Origin: an uncultured Saprospiraceae bacterium
GTDB taxonomy: Bacteria; Bacteroidota; Bacteroidia; Chitinophagales; Saprospiraceae
Length of the DNA stretch: 35,934 nt
Direction: 5' to 3'
Assembly (NCBI GenBank): GCA_937973995.1
Contig: CALJIQ010000313.1
Location: 1-35,934, forward strand
The notes beneath the pieces are model-generated. The model did no database searches, had not been told where the DNA came from, and saw only the letters and a list, made by a program, of their open reading frames with translations. Each line of letters begins with the position of its first letter. The stretch's first letter is position 1. Positions 18,601-30,600 of this stretch are shown in pieces. Position numbers and translations under genes: made by a program.

Positions 18601-21600
18601 GTCCTCATCTCCTGTTACGGTGTCCGCAGTAGGATCATTGTGATCTACCGTAGGATCGTTAGATGGATTTGTATCTGGCGTAGAATCTTCATCTGTCACA
18701 CCGTAATCTTCCGAAGAATCATCTGTGATTTCAGCGAAATTTCGATAGTCTCCTCCTACAGTTGGATCCTCCATCTGAAGGGTAATTGACAATAATTTAG
18801 TTTGACCTGGATCAAGGTTGGCAAGATTTGCCCAAGTAACCATACCGCCGCTGTGCGTCCCTCCGTTAGAAGCGGTAACATAACTCATACCTGCTGGAAT
18901 TACATCCACAACGGTGTAATCATTGGAAGGTACATCTCCTTGATTGGTTACAATAATATTGTAGGTTACCTGATCTCCAATTCCTGCACTACTAGACTGT
19001 CCATCAGCTAGTACTTTTATCAGTGCAAGGTCATATACTGGAGGAGGTAGTATTGGCGTAATATCTTCGTAATCATTATCATCTTCATCCCCTGAAACAG
19101 TATCCGAAATTGGATCATTATGATTAAATGCTGGATCGTTGGTTGGATCGTTGTCAGGCGTAGAATCTTCATCTGTTACACCGTAATCTTCCGCAGAATC
19201 GTCTGTGATTTCTGCCCAGTTTCTATAGGTGCTAAGCGTAGGATCTTCCATCTGTAGCGTGATGCTTAGTATCATGTTTTTACCTGGCTCAATGCTTGGT
19301 AAATTATTCCATGTTACAACGCTTCCGCTTTCTGTTCCTCCAGTAGAGGAAGACACATAACTCATGCCCACAGGAATATAATCTGCTACACTATAATCAT
19401 TAGAAGCCACTTCTCCTTGGTTGGAAATTGTGATATTGTAAGTCACCTGATCGCCAATAGCCAAAGAAGTAGCTTGACCACTTGGTATTGTTTTAATTAA
19501 CGATAAATCATATTCTGGTAGGATAGGTGTTACTACCTCTACATCACTATCATCTTCGTCACCTGTAACCGTATCTGCTGCTGTATCATTATGATCTATG
19601 GTTGGATCATTCGATGGATTATTATCAGGTGTAGAGTCTTCATCTGTTACCCCATAATCTTCCGAAGAATCATCTGTGATTTCTGCAAAGTTGCTATAGG
19701 CAGTTCCAAGATTTGGATCATCCATTTGTAGGGTGATGGTCAATACTTTAGTTTGACCTGGATCAAGGTTTGGAAGATTCGCCCAAGTCACTGTACCTGC
19801 CGTAAAGCTGCCTCCGTCAGATGATGAAACATAACTCATGCCTGCTGGCATCACATCCATCACGCTATAATCATTAGAAGCTACATCCCCTTGATTGGTT
19901 ATCAAGATGCTATACGTTACTTGATCGCCAATTCCCAATTCACTAGATTGACCATTGGATAATACTTTTACTAAAGAAAGGTCATATACAGGTGGTGGCA
20001 ATACAGGAGTAATATCTTCATAATCATTATCATCTTCATCACCCGCTACTGAATCAGCAGTTGGATCATTGTGATTATTAACTGGATCATCTAGTACATT
20101 ATCATCTGGCGTAGAATCTTCATCTTTTACACCATAGTCGTCAGAAGAATCCTCAGAAATTTCTGCCCAGTTTCTATAAGTACTATTCAAGGTCGGATCA
20201 TCCATTTGTAGGGTGATCGTCAACACCTTAGTTTGACCTGGTTCTATACTTGGCAAGTCTCCCCACTGAACCGTTTGTTGGAAATGATCTGCCCCATCCG
20301 AAGCTGTTACAAAACTCATACCTGCTGGCATCACATCTATGACCGAGTAGGCATTAGATGGAACATCTCCTTGGTTGCTTATTGTAATATTGTAGGTTAC
20401 TTGATCGCCTATGCCTAAAGTAGTAGATTCACCTGGTGCAATGGTTTTAATCAAAGCTAAGTCATAGACAGGTGGCGGTATAATAGGCGTTACATCTTCG
20501 TAATCATTATCATCTTCATCACCAATTACCGTATCTGCGGCAGGATCATTATGATTGGTAACAGGGTCATTTGCAGGATCGCTATCTGGTGTAGAATCCT
20601 CATCTGTTACGCCATAATCTTCCGAAGAGTCATCTGTGATTTCTGCCCAGTTTCTATAAGTCGTAGATAAGTTGACATCCTCCATTCGTAACTCAAGTGT
20701 CAATACTTGAATCATGCCTGGGTCAAGGCTTGGTAGGCTAGACCATGTTACTACTCCGCCACTTTCTGTTCCTCCATCCGATGCAGTCACAAAGCTCATT
20801 CCCGCAGGGATATAATCACTAACAACATAATCATTAGAAGGTACAGTACCTTGATTGGTAATGACGATAGAGTAGGAGGCTACGTCTCCTTCAGCAACTT
20901 CTGGAGCAGTAGTCAATAATTTTACTAAAGCTAAATCATAGACAGGAAGTAGTGTAATATCTTCATAATCATTATCATCTTCATCGCCTGTAGGATTATC
21001 TAAAGTAATGTCATTATGATTGGTATATGGATCATTTGGATCAATGCCAAACCCATCTGTATTGTCGTTGCCAGTTGTTGTGTCTGGCGTAGAATCTTCA
21101 TCTGTTACACCGTAATCCTCTGAAGAATCATCAGAGATTTCTGCCCAGTTTCTATAATCCCCATTTAACCCATCCTTTACTTGAGCAGTTAGTGTCAAGG
21201 TCTTCGTTTGCCCTGGATCAAGATTTGGTAGATTTGCCCAAGTCACCACGGTGCCTGAAGCAGTACCACTATCAGAAGCAGCAATAAATCCTAAGCCCGT
21301 AGGTAATTGATCCGTGACGGTATAATCATTAGATGGTACATTTCCTTGATTCGCTATAGTGATATTATAAGTGATAATATCTCCTACCCCTACCGTTGCA
21401 GGCTGTCCATCTGCCAGTGTTTTAATCAATGCTAAGTCATAAACAACATTAATATCAATAACGGCTGGGTCTTGATCGTCTTCTGAATCTGGATCATTAT
21501 TCGGATCACTATCTGGTGTAGAGTCTTCATCTGTCACGCCATAATCCTCCGAAGAATCATCAGAGATTTCTGCGATATTGATATAAGGAGCTTGCTTGGC

Positions 21601-24600
21601 ATCTACGATTCGCAATGACAAAGTAAGCGTTTTGGTTTGTCCTGGATCTAAACTAGAAAGAGTCGCCCAAGTAACCGTAGAACCGCTTAATGTACCGAAG
21701 TCCGAAGCGGAAACATATTCCATTCCTGTTGGAATAGCATCGGTTACGGAGTAAGTATTAGAAGGTACATTTCCTTCATTGGTAATCGTAATAGTATAAT
21801 TTACGATGTCTCCAAGATTAACCGTAGTAGCTTGGTCCGTAGCCAATTCTTTTATTAAAGCTAAATCATAAGTGATGTCTGCACTCACATCCTCATAGTC
21901 ATTATCATCTTCATCCCCTGCTGGATTATCTAATGCGATGTCATTATGATTGGTAAATGGATCATTTGGATCCGTACCAGTACCCGCTACACCATCACTT
22001 CCCGTATTACTGTCAGGGGTAGAATCTTCATCGGTTACGCCATAATCTGAGGCAGAATCATCAGAGATTTCTGCCCAGTTACGGAAGTCGCCTAAGGTTA
22101 CATCAATGACTCTCAACGCTAGCGTTAAGGTCTTCGTTTGATTCGGATCAAGATTTTCTAGGCTAGCCCATGTTACGATACCTCCACTATGGCTACCAAA
22201 ATCTGAGGCTCCAACAAATTCCATTCCTGCTGGAATTTGATCTACTACACTAAAGTCATTAGAAGGTACATTTCCTTGATTGGCAATAGTGATGTTATAA
22301 TTTACAACATCTCCAATGCCCACATTAGCCGCTTGATTGCTCGCTAGGGTTTTAATCAATGCTAAATCATAGATCACATTAACATCCACCACTGCTGGAT
22401 CAGAATCATCCTCTGCCTCTGGATCATTGCTTGGGTTGGTATCTGGTGTAGAATCCGTATCCGTTACACCAAAGTCTTCTGAAGAATCATTGGTGATCTC
22501 TGCAAAGTTGGTGAACGGTGCTTGCGTTGCATCGGTCACTCTTAAGATTAATAATAACGATTTCGTTTCTCCTGGTGCTAAACTGGAAAGACTAGACCAA
22601 GTAACGGTACTGCCACTCAGTACACCCAGATCAGAAGCAGATAAAAACTCCATACCTGCTGGGATATAATCCGCAACATCATAAGTGCCAGAAGGTACAT
22701 TTCCTTGGTTGGTAATAGTGATGCTATAATTGACTGCCTCTCCTAAAGCTACTGTTGCAGATTGGTCAGGTGCCAAGTCTTTAACTAATGCTAAGTCATA
22801 CAACACATTGACATCCACAATCTCTGGGTCTTGATCATCTTCCGCATCAGGATCATTATTTGGATCGGTATCAGGTGTAGAATCTCCATCCGTTACTCCG
22901 TAAGTTTCGGAAGAATCGTCTGTGATTTCTGCTATATTATTAAAAGGTGCTAGCTTCACATCCTCTACTTTCAGAGAAATGGTAAGCGTTTTAGTTTGAC
23001 CCGGTTCTAGGTTTGCTAAGCTCGACCAGTTGACCGTACTACCACTTACCGCACCAAAGTCGGAGGCAGCTACATAACTCATACCTGCTGGAATATAATC
23101 CGCCACAGCATAAGTACCAGAAGGTACATTTCCTTCATTGGTAATCGTAATCGTATAGTCCACTACTTCCCCTAAGCTAACAGTACCAGATTGGTCTGCT
23201 GCTAAGTCTTTCACTAAAGCAAGATCATAATTAATATTTACTTCAACTACTTCTATATCAGAATCATCTTCGTCTCCTGGTACTGTATCAGGTGTAGGAT
23301 CATCTGTTTCAACAACAGAATCGTTATTTGGATCAGTATCAGGGGTAGAGTCTTCATCAGTAACTCCATAGTCTTCAGAAGAATCATCAGAGATTTCTGC
23401 AAAATTCTCAAATGGAGCTACAGATACATCTATTACTCTTAAAGATATTGTTAAGACTTTCGATTGGTTTGGAGCTAAACTACTTAGTTTAGACCAAGTA
23501 ACTGAAGCACCTGCTTGTGTACCGAAATCAGAAGCCGCTACAAATTCCATTCCTGCTGGAATATAATCTGTTACTTCATACTCATTAGAAGCGACATTTC
23601 CTTGATTTAAAATGGTAATGGTGTACTCTACTACCTCTCCTAAACTTACGGTAGCTGACTGCCCCGTAGCTAGTGCTTTTGCTAAGGAAAGATCATAGTT
23701 GATTTCCACAGCTATGTCTTCATAATCATTGTCATCTTCATCTCCTGCTGGCTCATCCAAGGTTATATCATTATGATTGGTATATGGATCGTTTGGATCT
23801 GTACCAAAGCCTGCTGCGTCATCATTCCCTATATTGCTATCTGGTGTAGAATCTTCATCTGTTGTTCCGTAATCACTTGCAGAATCACTTGAGATCTCTG
23901 CCCAGTTACGGAAGTCACTGCTTATCGCATTGTCAACTTGTAAGAAAATATTGATAATTTTTGTCTCTCCTGGATCTAAGCTCGGTAATGTCCAGGTAAC
24001 AATACTTCCTGAAGCAACACCATTATCCGAAGTAGTCATTAGACTCATACCCGTAGGTATTTGATCGGTAACGGTATAACCATTAGAAGGCACATTTCCT
24101 TGATTGGCAATGGTGATATTATAAACCACTACATCTCCGATTTGAACGGTAGCTGGTTGGTCAGGTGCCAACTCTTTTATCAAAGCCAAATCATAAATGA
24201 CTTGCGCTTGTACGTCTTCATAGTCATTATCATCTTCGTCCCCTGGAGATTCATCTAGTGTAATATCATTATGGTTGGTATATGGATCATTTGGATCTGT
24301 ACCCGTACCTGCATCGCTATCATTTCCTGTATTGGTATCTGGTGTAGAATCATCATCAGAAGTGCTATAATCAAAAGCAGAATCATCAGAAATTTCTGCC
24401 CAGTTACGGAAGTCTCCTTTTGTGATGTCCGTTACTTGTAATACTAAAGTAATTGTTTTAGTACCACCAACTGGTATATTAGCTAAGTCTGACCAAGTAA
24501 CAACACCAGCACTTTCTGAACCACCATCGGTAGCAGAAACAAAGCTCATTCCATCTGGAATTTGATCTGTAACGTCGTATGATAAACTGGCTACATTCCC

Positions 24601-27600
24601 TTGATTGGCAATGGTAATATCATAACTAACATTATCTCCTTGATTCACGATAGCGTTCTGACCACTGCTCAATGTTTTTATCAAGGCTAAGTCATATTCC
24701 ACCCCAACTTCTATTTCTTCTATATCATTGTCATCTTCGTCTCCTGTTGGATTATCTAAAGAAAGATCATTATGATTGTTCACAGGATCATTATTTAGAT
24801 CACTATCTGGCGTAGAGTCTTCATCTGTTGTACCGTAGTCTTCCGATGAGTCATCGGAAATTTCTGCTCTGTTAATATATTCTCCAATGGTCGCATCATC
24901 CATTTGTAAAGTAATGGATAGCTGTTTAGTATCACCTGGATTTAGATTAGGTAGATTTGACCAAGTAACGATTCCTCCACTTTCTGTTCCGCTGTCAGAA
25001 GCAGCCACAAAACTCATACCTGCTGGTATGCCATCAATAACGGTATAATCATTAGAAGGCACATTTCCTTGGTTGGTGACGGAAATAGTGTAGTTCACTA
25101 CTTCGCCTACCGTAACACTAGAAGGCTGATTAGCTGCTAATGTTTTAATTAAAGCTAAATCGTATTCAACTATGACATCAATATCTTCATAATCATTGTC
25201 ATCTTCATCTCCTGTAAGATCATCTAAGGTAATGTCATTATGATTGTCTACCAGATCATTATTCGGATCTGTATCAGGAGTAGAGTCTTCGTCTCTGATT
25301 CCATAGTCATCTGCGGAATCGCTAGAGATTTCTGCCCAGTTACGGTAACTGCTTTGAGCAGCATCATCTACTTGAAGTATTAATACTAAGGTCTTGGTAT
25401 CTCCTGCATTTAGATTGGATAAATTCGACCAAGTAACCGTACTACCACTAGCCAACCCTCCGTCAGAAGCAGAGATGAAACTCATACCCGTAGGTATTTG
25501 GTCAACGACACTGTAGGCATTAGAAGGTACATTGCCTTGATTAGATACGGTGATATGATAGGTGACTAATTCGCCTATATTAACAGAAGTAGATTGACCA
25601 GTTCCTAGGGTTTTAACTAAAGCTAAATCATAGTTGATTGCTAGGAGTATATCTTCATAATCATTATCATCTTCATCTCCTGCTGGTTCATCTAAGGTAA
25701 TGTCATTGTGGTTCGTATAAGGGTCATTTGGATCAGACCCTAAGTCACTAGTATTGTCATTTCCTACATTGCTATCTGGCGTAGAATCTTCATCTGTGGT
25801 ACCATAATTAGCAGCACCATCTTTAGAGATTTCTGCCCAGTTTCTATAATCTCTTTGCGTGGCATCATCCACTCTTAATACCAATGTCAATTCTTTGGTC
25901 TGTCCAGGATCAATTCCTTTTAATCTAGTCCAAGTGACAATGCCATTATTTTCTACACCACTATCAGAAGCAGAGACGAAGCTCATGCCTGCTGGGGTTT
26001 GATCGGTTACATCAAATCGCTCACTTGGTACATTTCCTTGGTTAGCAATGGTAATGGTGTAAGTTACTAAATCACCAAGACCCACTACAGCAGACTGACC
26101 GTCTGCTAAGGTTTTAATTAAAGCCAAATCATAATTAACAATAACTGCTATGTCTTCATAATCATTATCATCTTCATCACCTACTGGTTCATCTAAAGTT
26201 ATGTCATTATGGTTGGTATATGGATCATTTGGATCTGTACCAAACCCATCTTCATTATCCGCTCCTACATTAGTGTCGGGGGTAGAGTCTTCATCTGTCG
26301 TACCGTAATCGCTAGCAGAATCATTAGAAATTTCTGCCCAGTTACGATAGTCGCCTTTAGACGCATCTTCTACTCTTAATACCAATGCTAAAGTCTTGGT
26401 AGTACCTGAATTCAAATTCGCTAAATTGGACCAAGTTACGATCCCTCCACTTTCGTTACCGCTATCAGAAGCAGAGACGAAGCTCATCCCTGCTGGAATT
26501 TGATCGGTTACAGAATAAGCATTAGAAGGTACATTTCCTTGATTGGAGATCGTGATATTATAAGTTACCAAATCTCCAACTGTTACGCTGGTTGGTTGAC
26601 CATCCGCTAAGGTTTTAATTAACGCTAGATCATACTCCACCTCCACTTGAATATCTTCATAATCATTATCATCTTCATCACCTGCTGGTTCATCTAATGA
26701 AATATCATTGTGATTATCAACTGGATCATTGGTTAGATTGTCATCTGGTGTAGAATCTTCATCTGTTGTGCCATAATCGCTAGCTGAGTCGCTAGAAATT
26801 TCTGCCCAGTTTCTATAGTCACTTTGAGTAGCGTCATCTACTTTTAAAATGAGTGATAAGACTTTCGTACTACCTGGATTTAAATTTGACAAATTCGACC
26901 AAGTAACCACTCCTCCGTTTTCATTTCCAAAATCCGAAGCAGAGACAAAGCCCATACCTGCTGGAATTAGATCTGTTACAGTGTAAGTATTGGAGGCCAC
27001 ATTCCCTTGGTTAGAAATAGTGATGCTATAAGTAACTAAATCACCAAGACCTACCGTAGTTGATTGACCTGAACCAAGTGTTTTTACTAAAGCTAAATCA
27101 TAGCTTACAGCAACAGAAATATCCTCGTAATCATTATCATCTTCATCACCTGTTGGGTTATCTAAGCTAATATCATTATGGTTGGTATATGGATCATTCG
27201 GGTCGTCTCCGAAACCTGCTGCATTATCGTTTCCTACATTGGAGTCGGGAGTAGAATCTTCATCTGTTGTACCATAATTGCCAGAACCATCCTTAGAAAT
27301 CTCTGCCCAGTTACGGTAGTCTCCTTGCGTAGCATCATCCACTCTTAAAATCAGGGATAGGTCTTTAGTTTGATCTGGGTCAAGACCTTTTAATCTTGTC
27401 CAAGTAACGATTCCACCACTTTCAGTAGCATTATCAGAGGCAGAGACAAAGCTCATACCTGCTGGAATTTGATCCGTTACATCATATCGTTCACTAGGTA
27501 CATTTCCTTGGTTAGCAATGGTAATCGTATAGGTTACCAAATCACCCAAGCCAACTGTATTTGTTTGTCCCTCACCTAACGTTTTGATTAAGGCTAAATC

Positions 27601-30600
27601 GTAGTTGACTTCCACCGCTATATCCTCGTAATCATTATCGTCTTCATCACCTGCTGGTTCATCTAGCGTAATATCATTGTGATTGGTATAGGGATCATTC
27701 GGATCTGTACCAAAACCATCTGAACTATCATTACCTACATTAGCATCAGGTGTAGAGTCTTCATCTGTAGTGCCGTAGTCACTAGCAGAGTCTTTAGAGA
27801 TTTCTGCCCAGTTACGGAAGTCGCCTTGGGTAGCATCATCTACTCTAAGGGTCAAAAAGATGGTTACCGTTTGACCTGGATCGAGATTGGGTAAATTTGA
27901 CCAAGTAACGATCCCTCCACTATGAGTACCTCCATCAGAAGAAGTTACATATCCCATTCCTGCTGGAATTTGATCAGTTACCGTATAACTATTGGAAGGT
28001 ACTTCTCCTTGATTCGCTATTTGAATGGCATAAAGCACTTGATCTCCAACTGTTACAGTGCTAGGTTGACCATTTCCAAGTACTTTGATAAGTGCTAAAT
28101 CGTATCGGCAATTATCAGGGGCTATATTGATTTCTTCAACCGCTTCACAGCCATTTGCATCGGTAACGGTCACTCGGTAAGTAGTTGCCGTATTTGGCAT
28201 TACTTCTATAGAATTACTTGTACCCAAGCCATTGTCCCACTGATAAGTATAGCCTGGCAAACCACCAGCCGCTACTGCAGAGATAGTCGTTTTTTGACCC
28301 GCACAAATATCTGGATCGCCTACCTGCATGGATACGGTTGGTTCTGGTAAGATATTCAATTGAACGGTAGCCTCAGAACAACATCCACTTGGATTGTTAT
28401 CGTTACATACTTTATAAGTGAATTGGTCACTCACACAATCTCCTGATCCTTGATAAGAGAAGGAACCATCAGAGCTAAGTGTTACCGTACCATTGCTAGG
28501 CTGCGTAACCATAACGTATATCTCGTTGGATAAACCAGCATCATTACTACTTACGTCTCCTGAAATCTGCTCACCACAACAGGCTGCAAAAGAATCATTA
28601 TTTGCATTTATATCATCTCCTACTGTTATGGTTACTTGATCGGTTGCCGTACAACCATTATTACTTACGGTAAGTGTATAAGTGGTTGTCCTGGTTGGAC
28701 AAACTTGAATCTGCCCATTGTCGGTTCGATTACCGTTTAATTTAATAGTTCCATTCACACCAGAAGACCAACTATAATTGGTGCCACTTGGACCTACGGG
28801 GTCGGCACCTATCGTAAAGCAATCGCCTGCCTTACAAGTACTTTTATCTAGACCAGCATCTGCTGAAATATTTTCAATAGCAATAGATACTTGGTCAATA
28901 GATTTACATCCATCTGCATCGGTCGCTGTTACCGAATAAGAACTAGAAGAATTTACATTTACGGTAGTACTACTTCCTGTTGCACCTGTACTCCATTGAT
29001 ACGTTACGTTTCCATTAGCTCCACTAGAAGAGGCATTTAAAGTAGTACTGCCTGGCTCGCATAAATCAGAACCTGAAGCAGTAACCGATAAATTACAGCA
29101 ATCTTCACCAACTACGGTTGCGGTTGCAGTCGCAGTACAGCCTTCGGAATCAGTTACGGTAACGGAATAAGAAGAACTACCACTAGTAGCATCTACCGTT
29201 GTGGAACTTCCTGTTGCACCCGTACTCCATTGGTACGTTACCCCTCCATTTGCTCCAGAGGAAGACGCTGATAGATTCGCTCGTTCGCCTATACATACCG
29301 TTCCTCCATTGGCATTTATTGATAAATTACAAACAGGACCACAATCTTTTAAGCTGACAGCAATTCGGCTATTTGCAGTACATCCGTTGGCATCTGTTAC
29401 TGTTACTGAATAGTTGCCCACCTCACTAGCTGAGATAGTGCCTAGATTAAGGTCTTCACTATTGGAAGAGAAACCATTCGGACCTGACCATTGATAACTT
29501 AGACCATTTGGCTTGACACTTAATAAAACAGGTTGGTCATCACAGACGTCCACGGCACAATCATTTTCTACTCTCCATTGTCCATCAATATTGCTTTCAC
29601 ATTCTATGTTTAGATTGGATTGAGCAACATTCACCTGAACTTCATCTACTGCGGTACATCCCTTATTATCTGTTACGGTTACTCTATAAGTAGTCGTGGT
29701 AGTAGGAGATACGGTAAGGTTATTACTAGTAGCAATAGAACCACCAGATAAGTTGAGTACATATTCATCAATATCAACCCCAATATTATTATTAGAAACA
29801 AATCTAATGGTATTCGCACCTGCGTTAAAATAATATGGACCAAAGCATTGGTACTCCCAAGAGCTACCACTTGAAGTTCCTACAAAGGAAGCGGAATTAG
29901 TAATGGTGGTTCCATTAATAACCAATTTCATATCAACAATACCTGCTGTATTATAGGCATATCTTACGTCAAAAGAGTAGTTTCCTGCTTGAGGAGCATT
30001 AATGGTAACTTCTGAATATTCACCATTAGCAGCATAGAATTCTACATAGCCGCTACCGTTATAGCCACCTTGTACAGATTCTATGAGCGCACCTCCACCC
30101 GCACTGCCAGACTCTGCTTGTACGGTAATATTATTTTCAGAACTACCTCCTTCAGACCAACTATAAGAATAAGGAGATGTACCATTACTACCTGCTGCTG
30201 ACAGGGTAACTGATTCCCCTTCACAGATGGTCTTATCACTTCCTGCCCGAGCAGTTATATTACAACTACTTTGACATTCCCATTGTATCATGTCTTGTAT
30301 GGTAGAAACACTAGACTTATAAAATACTAAAGAATTTTGAGAACCATCCGCTGAGGTAATTGCAGATACGGCCTCATTATAGATAGCATTTCTTTCGCCT
30401 CCTGTTTCTGTTATTGCCCAAACAGCATAGGCTACGCCAGACTGATTGAAAGGGTAGTTACAAATAATCCAATTTAATCTTGCTGCCTGAAGGGCAGATA
30501 AACCAACACCAGAATAATTCGTCCTAGTATATTGTGTATAAGCATTTGGAATATCTAAATGATAGTCGATACAGTGCCAAGTATCAATAGCTGTAACATT

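Noticed and set aside
15166-28104. Frameshift or assembly break in the DUF11 array
   Set aside because: All 27 units are in one frame and have diverged enough from each other that simple repeat collapse is not evident; read-level checking would still be needed.
10031-29413. Plus-strand open frames inside the giant gene
   Set aside because: All lie opposite a clearly coding minus frame with continuous domain structure, and repeated ones recur at the same place in each DUF11 unit.
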